Assembly (NCBI RefSeq): GCF_011764545.1
Contig: NZ_AP022870.1
Location: 310,001 to 374,000 of the forward strand
From: Phytohabitans flavus
Lineage (GTDB): Bacteria > Actinomycetota > Actinomycetes > Mycobacteriales > Micromonosporaceae
DNA length: 64,000 bases
Reading direction: 5' to 3'
The notes beneath the pieces are model-generated. The model did not search any database, had not been told where the DNA came from, and was given only the letters and a program-made list of their open reading frames with translations. The translations under genes and the position numbers were made by a program. Below, one piece after another: positions 28,201 through 37,178 of the stretch; position 1 is the first letter of the stretch, and each line of letters begins with the position of its first letter.

Positions 28201-28797
28201 CGGCCTGTACGTCTCGGACCACCCGCTCTTCGGCGTCGAGCACGTGCTCACCGCCGCCGCCGACATGACCATCGGCGCGCTCGCCGAGGAGAGCTCGGTC
28301 GGGGACGGCGCGGTGGTCACGCTCGCCGGCATCCTCTCCGGGGTGCAGCGGCGGATCACCAAGCAGGGCCGGGCCTGGGCCTCGGCCACGCTGGAGGACC
28401 TGGGCGGCGCCGTCGAGGTGTTGTTCTTCCCGAATACGTACGAGATCGTCGGGCAGTACATCGCCGAGGACGCGATCGTCGTGGTGAAGGGCCGGGTCGA
28501 CCGGCGCGACGACCAGCCGCGGCTGATGGCGATGGACATGTCGCTGCCGGACATCACGGCCGCCGACGAGGTCAAGCCGGTCGTGCTGGCCCTGCCCCGT
28601 CCCGGTGCACGCCGCCGCTGGTCGAGCGGCTGCGCGAGGTGCTGAGCAGCCACCCTGGCTCGGCCGAGGTGCACGTCAAGCTCGTCAACGGCTCGCGGGC
28701 CACGCTGCTGCGGCTCGGCCCGACCCGGGTGGCGCCGAGCACCGCGCTGATGGCCGACCTCAAGGCGCTCCTCGGCCCGGCCGCGGTCGCCGGCTGA
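25261..28797 (+). CDS. dnaE: DNA polymerase III alpha subunit DnaE1, three frameshifts
   Basis: Replicative polymerase of about 1,178 aa. GTG 25261 follows GAGGAGAGGGG. The N-terminal PHP domain begins [19 protein letters not shown]. The polymerase catalytic aspartates lie in [17 protein letters not shown] (near 26500), and the C-terminal OB-fold region lies near 28300-28560. The frame drops by one base three times: about 26178 (CGGCGGGGAGACC), about 26757 (CTACCCGAGGCC) and about 28605 (CCTGCCCCGTCCC). Restoring one base each time gives continuous DnaE sequence. An essential single-copy gene would not tolerate this, so errors in the sequence are likely. Confidence 0.95.
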
Positions 28798-28870
28798 CCC
28801 GCCGATGTCCGGTCCGGCGCGGAGCGCCCCTGTCCAGCCCGCTGCCAGCGGAGCCTGAGAGGATCGGGCT

Positions 28871-29899
28871 GTGAGTGGGCTTAATGGAGGCGGCGAGGCG
28901 GACGCCCAGCATCCGGCGATTGGTCCGCGTCCGGCGGATGCCGAGCATCCGGCGATTGGTCCGCGTCCGGCGGACGGGCCGCATATTTCGGACGTGCCGT
29001 ACCCGACTTTCGCCCCGCCGCTGGCGGTCGCCGCCGCCAACGGCCATCCGGAGCCGCGACCCAAGGGGTGGTCGACGCCGCTGGTCAGCCTCGGCGCGGC
29101 GCTCACGCTGGCAGTCCTCGGCGCGCCGCTCGGCTGGCTGTGGTCAGCGCTGGCGCCCGCGGTACCCCTGATCAAGACCGAGGACGGTGCGCGGCTGACC
29201 GACCCGCAGCCGGAGGAGTTCGTCGCGGCGGACGGGTGGTTCACGCTGCTCGGGCTGGGCTTCGGCGTGCTCGCCGCGATCGTGGTGTGGGCGCTGTTGC
29301 GCCGCCACCGGGGTCCGCTGGTCCTGCTCGGCCTGGCCGTCGGTACGGTCGGCGCGGCACTGGTCGCCTGGTGGCTGGGCGGCCTGATCGGTCAGAACGA
29401 CTTCGACAAGCTCCTCGCGAGCGCCCCGGTCGGTACCGAGCTGAGCCGGCCGGCCGAGCTGCGGGCCGGCGGGTTCGAGTGGCTGTGGGGCTTCGTCCCC
29501 ACGCTCCGGGGCGACCTGCTGCTGCCGGCGTTCGGTGCCGTCGTCACGTACACGCTGCTGGCCGGCTGGTCGCGGTACCCGTCGCTGGTACCCGAGCCGG
29601 AGCCGGAAGTCCCGCTCCCGCTGGCGGCGGCCCCGGAGCCCGCGCCCGACGGCGGCCTCCCCGGCCCGTGGCACGCACCGACCGAGCTGGCCCGCCCACC
29701 GGTCGGCCCCGACTGGCGCCCGCCGATCAACGGCATGGGCATAGACGGCGGCGGCCCGGCAAAGGACCCACTCCCCGGCGCCGGCCCTTGGTCCTCCCCA
29801 CCCCCCAGCCCGCCCGGCCCCCGCCCGGCCCGACCTCACCCGGTTGATCAGGGACTTTGTGGCGGGACACGCCGCACGCCACGCGCACCAACTCCCTGA
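28871..29899 (+). CDS. DUF2567 family membrane protein, C-terminus supplied by a 62-nt repeat
   Basis: 342 aa from GTG 28871. The N-terminus holds a short tandem repeat (two copies of EHPAIGPRPAD-like sequence). Four membrane helices follow (about 75-95, 120-145, 150-175, 215-240), matching the actinobacterial DUF2567 layout. A Pro-rich cytoplasmic tail follows. The last 20 or so residues, starting VDQGLCGGTRR, and the TGA stop at 29897-29899 lie inside repeat copy 2 (29843-29904). Function unknown. The ancestral C-terminus was probably changed by the repeat insertion. Confidence 0.8.
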   Translation: MSGLNGGGEADAQHPAIGPRPADAEHPAIGPRPADGPHISDVPYPTFAPPLAVAAANGHPEPRPKGWSTPLVSLGAALTLAVLGAPLGWLWSALAPAVPLIKTEDGARLTDPQPEEFVAADGWFTLLGLGFGVLAAIVVWALLRRHRGPLVLLGLAVGTVGAALVAWWLGGLIGQNDFDKLLASAPVGTELSRPAELRAGGFEWLWGFVPTLRGDLLLPAFGAVVTYTLLAGWSRYPSLVPEPEPEVPLPLAAAPEPAPDGGLPGPWHAPTELARPPVGPDWRPPINGMGIDGGGPAKDPLPGAGPWSSPPPSPPGPRPARPHPVDQGLCGGTRRTPRAPTP

Positions 29900-29904
29900 T
29901 CAAC
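29843..29904. repeat. 62-nt palindromic repeat, copy 2 (inside the end of the DUF2567 gene)
   Basis: Starts GTTGATCAGGGACTTTGTGG and ends CCAACTCCCTGATCAAC; in reverse orientation relative to copies 1 and 3. Perfect 12-nt termini. It overlaps the 3' end of the DUF2567 gene and provides its stop codon. Confidence 0.85.
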
Positions 29905-29915
29905 TTCCGTCAGGG

Positions 29916-30640
29916 TTAGTTGGCGCTGATTGGGACGGCTAGCTCGGCCAGCGGGACCGGGACCGCGCGTATCCGGCCTAGTAGTGCGGCTTCGCGGTTC
30001 AGTAGGCGGAGTTCGTGGCGCAGCCGCGTGGCGGTGTCGTCGGCGGCTAGCAGGCGCTGGCGGTCCTCCACGGTGAGCGCGGCCGTGGCGGCGATCAGGT
30101 GGGACAGGACCGTCGGGTCCTCGGGCAGCTGCTCGCTGACCTCGGCCAGGTCGACCGTGTCGTCGGTGTCGCCATTGGCCCGCATGAGCCGCAGGTAGCG
30201 GCGGAACACCGAGAGCACGCGCGGGGCCAGCAGGTCGGCGAGGTCTTCCTGGCCACCCGGCTCGGGCAGCCAGTCGACCTCGCCCGTGAGGTACGGCTGG
30301 GAGTCGCTGTCGACCGCGTTGAGGCGGAAGCGGCGGCGGCCAACGGTGACGATGTCGTACCGCCCGTCGGGCAGCTCGGTCACCTGGCGCAGCTCGGCCG
30401 TGCAGCCCACGTCGTGGAGGCTCACGTCGGCGGTGGGCGCGGTGGCGCCGGGCGCGGTGGAGAGCGGTGCCTCCCAGCCGCGGCGGATCGCCACCACGCC
30501 GAACTCGCGGGGCGTGCCGTCCGGCAGCGATACGAGGTGGCGCACCAGCTCGCGGTAGCGCTCCTCGAATATGTGCAGCGGGAGCACGAGGCCGGGAAGA
30601 GCACAGTGCCCAGTGGAAAGACGGGCAGCCGCGGGCTCAT
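29916..30640 (-). CDS. LON substrate-binding domain protein, frameshifted
   Basis: Stand-alone N-terminal LON domain of about 241 aa without the AAA+ or protease parts. ATG at 30640 gives MSPRLPVFPLGTVLFP; at about 30592-30598 the frame shifts as if one base were missing and resumes with GLVLPLHIFEERYRELVRHL, the family hallmark. GCTAELRQVTELPDGRYDIVTVGRRRFRL is also typical. Family members are thought to bind unfolded or regulated proteins; the real partner is unknown. Divergent from hisD, convergent with the DUF2567 gene. Confidence 0.85.
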
Positions 30641-30716
30641 CCAAGAAGCCTAACGGAGGAGTCTCAAGGCCTGGACCGGCTGGACGGGCCTGGACGGCCA
30701 CATCTAGGTGCCCGCA

Positions 30717-30729
30717 TAGACTCGGTACG
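30717..30729 (+). promoter_or_regulatory. Putative -10 element for a leaderless hisD transcript
   Basis: TAGACT (30717-30722) ends 6 nt before the hisD GTG at 30729, and no ribosome-binding site is visible. This is the usual spacing for leaderless actinobacterial mRNAs. No His-rich leader peptide or T-box was found, so attenuation is not supported. Confidence 0.4.
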
Positions 30730-32021
30730 TGCTCAACCGGATCGACCTGCGCGGTAGCGCCACGGACCCGCGTGACCTGCTGCCCCGTGCCCAGCTCGAC
30801 GTCTCCGCCGCGGTCGACAAGATCCGCCCGGTCGTGGAGGCGGTGCGGGAGCATGGGTTCGCCGCGATCCAGGAGGCGACCGAGCGCTTCGACGGGGTGC
30901 GGCTGGAGCGGCTCCGGGTGCCGGCCGAGGCGATCGCGGCGGCGGTGGAGACGCTCGACCCCGAGGTGCGGGCCGCGCTGACCGAGGCGATCGCCCGGGC
31001 CCGCAAGGTGCACACCGACCAGCGGCGCACCGACGTGACCACGCAGGTGGTGCCGGGCGGCACGGTCACCGAGCGGTGGGTCCCGGTGTCCCGCGTCGGG
31101 CTGTATGTGCCGGGCGGCCTGGCCATGTACCCGTCCACCGTGGTCATGAACGTCGTGCCCGCCCAGGTCGCCGGCGTCGAAGGGCTTGTCGTCACGAGCC
31201 CGCCCCAGGTCGACAACGGCGGCCTGCCCGACGCCCGGGTGCTGGCCGCGTGCGCGCTGCTCGGCGTCGACGAGGTGTATGCGGTGGGCGGCGCCCAGGC
31301 GATCGCGATGCTGGCGTATGGGGTCGAGGGCGAGTGCGCCCCGGTCGACATGATCACCGGGCCGGGCAACATCTGGGTCACCGCGGCCAAGCGGCTGCTC
31401 CGGGGCGTCGTGGGCATCGACGCCGAGGCCGGGCCCACCGAGATCGCGATCCTCGCCGACGACACCGCCGACCCGGTGCACGTGGCCGCCGACCTGATCA
31501 GCCAGGCCGAGCACGACCCGCTCGCGGCGAGCGTGCTTGTCACGCCCTCGGTGGCGCTCGCCGAGGCGGTCGAGGTGGAGCTGGCCCGCCAGGTGGCCGC
31601 GACCAAGCACACCGGGCGCGTCACCGAGGCGCTGACCGGCCCGCAGTCGGGGGTCGTCCTGGTCGACGACCTGGAGCAGGGGCTGCGGGTGGTTGACGCG
31701 TATGCGGCCGAGCACCTCGAGATCCAGACCGTCGACGCGCGAGCCTGGGCGCTCCGGGTCCGAAACGCCGGCGCGGTCTTCGTGGGCGCCTGGTCGCCGG
31801 TGTCGCTCGGCGACTACCTCGCCGGCTCCAACCACGTGCTCCCCACCGGCGGCTGCGCCCGCCACTCCTCGGGGCTGTCGGTGCAGTCGTTCCTGCGCGG
31901 CATCCACCTGATCGAGTACGCCGAGGACGCCCTCCGCGACGTGGCCGGCCATGTGGTCACGCTCGCCACTGTGGAGGACCTGCCGGCGCACGGCCAGGCT
32001 GTGGAGGCGCGGTTCAAGTGA
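30729..32021 (+). CDS. hisD: Histidinol dehydrogenase HisD
   Basis: Last two steps of histidine biosynthesis (histidinol to histidinal to histidine), NAD- and zinc-dependent. 430 aa, normal length. It shows [40 protein letters not shown] and the [10 protein letters not shown] and AEHLEIQT segments. [18 protein letters not shown] near the end carries metal and catalytic residues. First gene of the his cluster. Its stop overlaps the hisC GTG (32018), so the two are coupled. Confidence 0.96.
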   Translation: MLNRIDLRGSATDPRDLLPRAQLDVSAAVDKIRPVVEAVREHGFAAIQEATERFDGVRLERLRVPAEAIAAAVETLDPEVRAALTEAIARARKVHTDQRRTDVTTQVVPGGTVTERWVPVSRVGLYVPGGLAMYPSTVVMNVVPAQVAGVEGLVVTSPPQVDNGGLPDARVLAACALLGVDEVYAVGGAQAIAMLAYGVEGECAPVDMITGPGNIWVTAAKRLLRGVVGIDAEAGPTEIAILADDTADPVHVAADLISQAEHDPLAASVLVTPSVALAEAVEVELARQVAATKHTGRVTEALTGPQSGVVLVDDLEQGLRVVDAYAAEHLEIQTVDARAWALRVRNAGAVFVGAWSPVSLGDYLAGSNHVLPTGGCARHSSGLSVQSFLRGIHLIEYAEDALRDVAGHVVTLATVEDLPAHGQAVEARFK

Positions 32022-33096
32022 ACACCGATCTCCCGATCCGCGACGACCTGCGCGGCCTGTCGCCGTATGGCGCGCCGCAGCTCGACGTGCCCGTCCGGCT
32101 GAATACGAATGAAAACTCGTACCCGGTGCCCGACGCGGTGGTCGAGGCGATCGGCAAGGCGCTCCAGGCCGAGCTGCGCGACCTCAACCGATACCCCGAC
32201 CGGGACGCGGTGGCGCTGCGGGCCGACCTGGCGGCGTACCTGGGACACGGCCTCACCGCCGACCAGGTGTGGGCGGCCAACGGGTCCAACGAGATCCAGC
32301 AGCAGCTGCTCCAGGTGTTCGCCGGGCCGGGGCGGACCGCGCTGGGCTTCACGCCGGCGTATTCGATGCACCCGCTCCTCGCCAAGGGCACCGGCACCGC
32401 ATGGGTCGACGGCTACCGGGCCGAGGACTTCGGGCTGAGCGCGGCACACGCGGTCGAGCAGGTCGAGCGGCACCGGCCGGACGTTGTCTTCCTCTGCTCG
32501 CCCAACAACCCCACCGGTACCGCCCTGGATCCGGCCGTGGTCGCCGCGGTGCTGGACGCGGCGCCGGGCATGGTGGTGGTCGACGAGGCGTATGCGGAGT
32601 TCGCCCGCCCCGGCACCCCGAGCGCGCTGGGCGTGCTGCCCGGCCACGAGCGGCTGGTGGTGACCCGCACGATGAGCAAGGCGTTCGGGTTCGCCGGCGG
32701 GCGGCTGGGCTACCTCGCGGCCGACCCGGCGGTGGTCGACGCGGTGCAGCTCGTGCGGCTGCCGTACCACCTGTCGTCGCTCACCCAGGCCGCCGCCCGC
32801 GCGGCGCTCGCCCACCGCGGCGCGCTGCTGGCCACTGTGGAGGCGATCAAGGAGCAGCGTGACCGGATCGTCTCGACGCTCCGCGCCCGCGGCCACCAGG
32901 TCGCCGACAGCGACGCCAACTTCGTGCTCTTCGCGGTCCACGGCGACCAGAAAGCGGTCGGCGGCGACCAGAAAAAGGCCTGGCGGGCGCTGCTCGATCG
33001 TGGTGTGCTCGTGCGCGACGTGGGCCTGCCCGGGTGGCTGCGCGTGACCGCCGGTACCCCTCGGAAACGGACGCCTTCCTGGAGGCACTCGCATGA
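32018..33096 (+). CDS. hisC: Histidinol-phosphate aminotransferase HisC, frameshifted at the 3' end
   Basis: PLP enzyme that converts imidazole-acetol phosphate to histidinol phosphate. About 360 aa. N-terminal [53 protein letters not shown] and the PLP-lysine segment [17 protein letters not shown] are all clear. At about 33057-33062 (GGTACCCCTCGG) one C seems to be missing. Restoring it gives [13 protein letters not shown] and a TGA at 33094-33096 that overlaps hisB. Without it the frame runs on to 33868. Confidence 0.94.
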
Positions 33097-33704
33097 CTCG
33101 CACCGCCCGGATCGAGCGCGTCACCAAGGAGACCAAGGTGCTGGTCGAGATCGACCTCGACGGCACCGGCAAGGGCGAGATCAGCACCGGGGTCGGCTTC
33201 TACGACCACATGCTCAACCAGATCGCCCGGCACGGCGGCTTCGACCTGACCGTCAACACGGTGGGCGACCTGGAGATCGACGCGCATCACACGATGGAGG
33301 ACACCGCGCTCGCGCTGGGCACGGCGTTCGCGGAGGCGCTCGGCGACAAGGCGGGCATCCGGCGGTACGGTTCGGCCGTCGTACCCATGGACGAGGTGCT
33401 CGTGCAGGCCGCGGTCGACCTGTCCGGCCGGCCGTACGTGGTGCACGACGAGCCCGCCCTCGCCCCGTACATCGGGCCGGTCTACCCGACGAGCATGACC
33501 CGCCACGTGTGGGAGTCGTTCGGCCAGGCGGCCAAGGTGACGCTGCACGTGACCGTGCTGCGGGCGGCTCGCCCCGGCGGCCACCCGGACGCGCACCACG
33601 TGGTGGAGGGGCAGTTCAAGGCGGTCGCGCGGGCCCTGCGCGAGGCGACGTCGATCGACCCGCGCTCGGCCGGCGCGGTGCCGAGCACCAAGGGGATGCT
33701 ATGA
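33093..33704 (+). CDS. hisB: Imidazoleglycerol-phosphate dehydratase HisB
   Basis: 203-aa monofunctional, Mn-dependent dehydratase. [39 protein letters not shown] and the second metal site [23 protein letters not shown] (in part) show both His-rich repeats. The phosphatase domain found fused in enterobacteria is absent, as expected in actinobacteria. ATGA overlaps on both sides with hisC and the next small gene. Confidence 0.96.
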   Translation: MTRTARIERVTKETKVLVEIDLDGTGKGEISTGVGFYDHMLNQIARHGGFDLTVNTVGDLEIDAHHTMEDTALALGTAFAEALGDKAGIRRYGSAVVPMDEVLVQAAVDLSGRPYVVHDEPALAPYIGPVYPTSMTRHVWESFGQAAKVTLHVTVLRAARPGGHPDAHHVVEGQFKAVARALREATSIDPRSAGAVPSTKGML

Positions 33705-33868
33705 GCTTCCTGCCCGTCGTCCTCTTCGCCCTCGCTGGGGTGCTGGCCGGCGGTGCCTGGTCGCTGCACAAGCAGGGCGCGGCGCGTGGCGCGGTCGGCC
33801 TGGTCGCGGTGCTCGCCGCGCTCGCGGCCGGCGGTGGCGTGCTGTGGCTGATCCCCGGGGAGGGATGA
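33701..33868 (+). CDS. 55-aa membrane protein between hisB and hisH
   Basis: ATG 33701 overlaps the hisB stop; TGA at 33866-33868. The protein [18 protein letters not shown]... has two hydrophobic segments (about 3-20 and 32-50) around a short basic loop ([11 protein letters not shown]). Tight coupling with hisB supports real translation. Function unknown. It is hidden in the sequence by the hisC frameshift because the hisC frame runs into it. Confidence 0.65.
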   Translation: MSFLPVVLFALAGVLAGGAWSLHKQGAARGAVGLVAVLAALAAGGGVLWLIPGEG

Positions 33869-33880
33869 CGTGGCCCCAGC

Positions 33881-34475
33881 GTGGTGGTCCTCGACTACGG
33901 CTCCGGCAATCTGCGTTCCGCCGAGCGGGCCCTTTCCCGGGCCGGCGGCGACGTCACCGTAACCCCCGACCTCGACGCGGCCGCCGCCGCGGACGGGCTT
34001 GTCGTGCCGGGGGTCGGCGCGTTCGCGGCGTGCATGGCCGGCGTCGACAAGCTGGGCGCCGGCCCCGTCATCGCGGCGCGGGTCGCGGCCGGGCGGCCGG
34101 TGCTCGGCATCTGCGTCGGTGCGCAGATCCTCTTCGAGTACGGCGAGGAGCACGGCACGGTCACCCAGGGCCTGGGCCTCATCCCGGGCGGCGTGACCCG
34201 GCTGCCCGCCACCCGCGTCCCGCACATGGGGTGGAATACGGTCGAGCCGGCCGCCGGCTCGGTGCTCTTCGCCGGGCTGCCGGTGGGCACGCGCTTCTAC
34301 TTCGTCCACTCGTACGCCGCGTTCGGCTCCGGCCCGGCGTCACCACGTGCACCCACGACGTGCCGTTCGTGGCGGCGGTGGAGCGGGGGTCGCTGTCGGC
34401 GACGCAGTTCCACCCGGAGAAGTCCGGTGACGCGGGGCGGCGCTGCTGCGCAACTGGGTAGCGACCCTTGTCTAA
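33881..34475 (+). CDS. hisH: HisH, glutaminase subunit of imidazole glycerol phosphate synthase, two frameshifts
   Basis: Class I glutamine amidotransferase that feeds ammonia to HisF. GTG 33881 (MVVLDYGSGNLRSAERAL) is the in-frame start; an ATG at 33865 overlaps the preceding stop but is out of phase. The nucleophile Cys is in VLGICVGAQILFEYGEE (usual context GxCxGxQ). The frame drops near 34338 and again near 34432, each like one missing G/C. Restored, it continues THDVPFVAAVERG and TQFHPEKSGDAG, with the catalytic His, to a TAA at 34473-34475. About 200 aa. Confidence 0.9.
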
Positions 34476-34785
34476 GGAGCGGGCCAGGCGGCGGGCCGAG
34501 CGGGAGGCGCTCGCCGCGCGGGAGAAGGCGGCCGCCGCTCGCCGCCGGCGCCGCCGCGAGGCACTGCGCCGCCTCAAGCCCACCCTGCCGCGCCGCCGCC
34601 GCACCGGGCGCCTGCTCGCGCGCCGCAACCGGTACGAGCGGGCCGGTATCGCCGCGGTCACCACCGTGCTCGTCGCCGCCGCCTGGTTCCTCGTCGACCC
34701 GCTGGGCCTGCGCCTTGTGCTGATCGTCCTGCTCGTGCTCGTCCTGCCAGCCGTCGTGGTCATCGCGCTCGGCCGCCGCACATAG
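34468..34785 (+). CDS. 105-aa basic membrane protein between hisH and hisA
   Basis: TTG start at 34468 overlapping the restored hisH stop. Residues 1-55 are extremely basic (runs of Arg/Lys and Ala, helical in appearance), followed by two close hydrophobic helices (about 60-75 and 80-100, [20 protein letters not shown]). The layout suggests a membrane hairpin with a positively charged cytoplasmic tail. Not a his enzyme; function unknown. Confidence 0.65.
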   Translation: MSKERARRRAEREALAAREKAAAARRRRRREALRRLKPTLPRRRRTGRLLARRNRYERAGIAAVTTVLVAAAWFLVDPLGLRLVLIVLLVLVLPAVVVIALGRRT

Positions 34786-34802
34786 TCCCGCTTGGAGTCT
34801 CC

Positions 34803-35522
34803 GTGAGCCTTGTCCTCCTCCCCGCCGTCGACGTCGCGGACGGCCAGGCCGTCCGTCTCGTGCAGGGCGCCGCCGGCAGCGAGACCGTGTACGGCGACCC
34901 GCTCGAAGCGGCCCTCGCCTGGCAGCGCGACGGTGCCTCGTGGGTGCATCTCGTCGACCTGGACGCCGCCTTCGGCCGTGGCTCCAACGCCGAGCAGCTC
35001 GCCGACGTGGTCGGCCGGCTGGACGTGGCCGTGGAGCTGTCCGGCGGCATCCGCGACGACGAGTCGCTGCGCCGCGCGCTCGGCACCGGCGCGGCCCGGG
35101 TCAACATCGGCACCGCCGCCCTGGAAAACCCGGAGTGGTGTGACCGGGTCGTCGCGGAGTACGGCGACCGCGTGGCGATCGGCCTCGACGTCCGCGGTCA
35201 CACCCTGTCCGCGCGCGGGTGGACCAAGGACGGTGGCAACCTCTTCGAGGTGCTGGAGCGCCTGGAGAAGGCGGGCTGCCAGCGGTACGTGGTCACCGAC
35301 GTGCACCGCGACGGTACGCTCACCGGCCCCAACCTCGACCTGCTGCGCGAGGTCTGCGCCCGTACCGACCGGCCGGTCATCGCGAGCGGCGGTGTGTCTA
35401 CTCTGGACGATCTGCGCGCGCTGGCCGCCCTGGAGGCCGACGGGGTGGAGGGCGTGATCGTGGGCAAGGCGCTGTACGCCGGGGCGTTCACGGTGCCCGA
35501 GGCGCTGGCGGCCCTGTCGTGA
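34803..35522 (+). CDS. priA: PriA, bifunctional HisA/TrpF isomerase
   Basis: 239-aa beta/alpha barrel isomerase. [18 protein letters not shown] carries the first catalytic Asp and [15 protein letters not shown] the second. The loop [16 protein letters not shown] is the form known from actinobacterial PriA, which also isomerises phosphoribosyl anthranilate for tryptophan. No trpF is seen next to trpE, trpC or trpB in this window, which agrees with dual function. GTG 34803; GTGA overlap with hisF. Confidence 0.92.
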   Translation: MSLVLLPAVDVADGQAVRLVQGAAGSETVYGDPLEAALAWQRDGASWVHLVDLDAAFGRGSNAEQLADVVGRLDVAVELSGGIRDDESLRRALGTGAARVNIGTAALENPEWCDRVVAEYGDRVAIGLDVRGHTLSARGWTKDGGNLFEVLERLEKAGCQRYVVTDVHRDGTLTGPNLDLLREVCARTDRPVIASGGVSTLDDLRALAALEADGVEGVIVGKALYAGAFTVPEALAALS

Positions 35523-36280
35523 GTGTGGCGGTTCGGGTCATTCCCTGCCTGGACGTGGACGACGGCCGGGTGGTCAAGGGCGTCAACTTCGTCGACCTGC
35601 GCGACGCCGGCGACCCGGTCGAGCTGGCCGCCGCCTACGACGCGGCCGGCGCGGACGAGCTCACGTTCCTCGACGTGACCGCCTCCTCCGACGACCGCGG
35701 CACGATGCTCGAGGTCGTGCGCCGTACCGCCGAGTCGGTCTTCATCCCGCTCACCGTGGGCGGCGGCGTCCGCTCGGTGGACAACGTGGACACCCTGCTG
35801 CGGGCCGGCGCCGACAAGGTGGGCGTCAACACCGCGGCGATCGCCCGCCCGGAGCTGATCGCCGAGATCGCCGACCGGTTCGGCAACCAGGTGCTGGTGC
35901 TCTCGCTCGACGTGCGCGGCACGGGGGACACACCGAGCGGCTACGAGGTCACCACCCACGGCGGCCGGCGGGGCACCGGCATCGACGCGGTCGAGTGGGC
36001 GCGGCGCGGGGCCGAGCTTGGCGCGGGCGAGATCCTGCTCAACTCCATGGATGCCGACGGCACCAAGGCCGGCTTCGACCTGCCGCTGATCCGGGCGGTC
36101 CGCGAGGTGGTCGAGATCCCGGTGATAGCCAGCGGCGGGGCCGGCGCCCGAGCCCACTTCCCACCAGCCGTCGAGGCGGGCGCGGACGCGGTGCTGGCGG
36201 CGAGCGTGTTCCACTTCGGAGAGCTGACGATCGGCGAGGTCAAGCAGACGCTCCGCGAGGCGGGCACCCCTGTCCGCTGA
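35519..36280 (+). CDS. hisF: Imidazole glycerol phosphate synthase cyclase subunit HisF
   Basis: 253-aa barrel that joins ammonia from HisH with PRFAR to give IGP and AICAR. Start GTG 35519 ([21 protein letters not shown]) overlaps the priA stop. Catalytic aspartates lie in [17 protein letters not shown] and [30 protein letters not shown] and [13 protein letters not shown] are the phosphate-binding loops. Last gene of the cluster; hisI is placed 24 kb away beside trpE. A repeat element follows. Confidence 0.96.
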   Translation: MSVAVRVIPCLDVDDGRVVKGVNFVDLRDAGDPVELAAAYDAAGADELTFLDVTASSDDRGTMLEVVRRTAESVFIPLTVGGGVRSVDNVDTLLRAGADKVGVNTAAIARPELIAEIADRFGNQVLVLSLDVRGTGDTPSGYEVTTHGGRRGTGIDAVEWARRGAELGAGEILLNSMDADGTKAGFDLPLIRAVREVVEIPVIASGGAGARAHFPPAVEAGADAVLAASVFHFGELTIGEVKQTLREAGTPVR

Positions 36281-36703
36281 CCCCGCGGGAGCGGCGATCA
36301 AGGGCTTTTAGAGGGCTGCCGCGATGTCCGCGGTGGTCCGGACCGCTGCTCCCGCGGCCTCACCCATCCGCTGTTCACAACCACCCCGGTGCTCGCGGCC
36401 CGCGGCGTCGCGCGGCTTCGTTTACGGGTGCTCTCGAGCTGGGCGCAGCACTGCGCCCAGCCGGTTGCGGTCGCCTGGCGGCGACCGGCGCCGGTTGCTC
36501 GCCGGGCGCATCCGCGCGCCCAGGTCGAGAGCTTGTCGTGGCAGAGCACGGCCGCTGGCCGCGCGGGCGGGGGTTGTGTGACGCGGAGGGTGAGGCCGCG
36601 GGAGCAGCGGTCCGGACCACCGCGGACATCGCGGTAGCCCAAATCTTCATCCCTCAATAGACCGTCTCGGTCCGCTGAAGCTGCGGGCTGACTGAGCAGT
36701 CGG
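36281..36703. other. 423-bp intergenic region after hisF
   Basis: No gene seen. Most of it is repeat element copy B (36315-36638). Short open frames across it reflect the inverted ends. The remaining 65 nt up to the stop of the next minus-strand gene contain nothing I recognise. Confidence 0.6.
36315..36638. mobile_element. Inverted-repeat-bounded element, copy B (324 bp, MITE-like)
   Basis: Left end 36315-36371 and right end 36582-36638 are almost perfect inverted repeats (one mismatch and one single-nt gap) and match the ends of copies A and C. The right arm continues about 17 nt inward with similarity to the left arm of A (TCACACAACCC). Inside lie a 10-bp hairpin with a 2-nt loop (36439-36460) and a further inverted pair (36430-36446 with 36516-36532, one mismatch). 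No coding region. Confidence 0.65.
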
Positions 36704-37120
36704 TCAGGGGGCGAAGGCGGCGCGGACCGCGGCCGTGTAGTCGGACTCGGCCAGGGTCCAGGTGGGGTCCGAGCCGGGTGGCCGGTTGCGGGTCAGGATG
36801 CCGTGCATGGTGTCGACGGTGCTGGAGAGGCCAGATCGCGGCCGTGTGCGCCAAAGCGTCTCGCCGGCGGGTGTCAGGCGGAAGAACCCGTCATGGACCG
36901 TGACCAGGCCGGCGCCGCAGAGGCGCTGGACGGCAGTCTCTACCTCGTCGCGGCCGGGGACGGCGTCCTGGAGGTGCTCAGCGGTGGCGAGCAGCCCGGC
37001 CAGCGGCACGCCCTCGGGCCGGCGGGTGTTGGGGGAGCGCAGGTGCCGCCCGGCGCCGCCGCCGATGACCACCGAGACGAAGATCCAAGCGTCACTCCGA
37101 TCCCAACCCGCCTCCACCAT
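36704..37120 (-). CDS. Small putative winged-helix protein
   Basis: 138 aa from ATG at 37120 (MVEAGWDRSDAWIFVSVV). The middle (about 35-85) reads like a winged helix: PLAGLLATAEHLQDAVPGRDEVETAVQRL, then GLVTVHDGFFRLTPAGETLWR. No cofactor or effector domain is visible. Divergent from the GH20 gene across 58 bp, so it may regulate it; that is inference from layout only. I do not recognise a named family. Confidence 0.6.
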   Translation of the reverse strand: MVEAGWDRSDAWIFVSVVIGGGAGRHLRSPNTRRPEGVPLAGLLATAEHLQDAVPGRDEVETAVQRLCGAGLVTVHDGFFRLTPAGETLWRTRPRSGLSSTVDTMHGILTRNRPPGSDPTWTLAESDYTAAVRAAFAP

Positions 37121-37178
37121 GGCGACATCTTGCCTTGGGGGCCTGCCTACCGGTAGTCCATGTGATTTGCTGATCAGT

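Noticed and set aside
25261..28797. Programmed frameshifting in dnaE or a split, intein-bearing dnaE
   Set aside because: No slippery heptamer with a downstream structure, no intein motifs, and the same one-base losses occur in unrelated genes.
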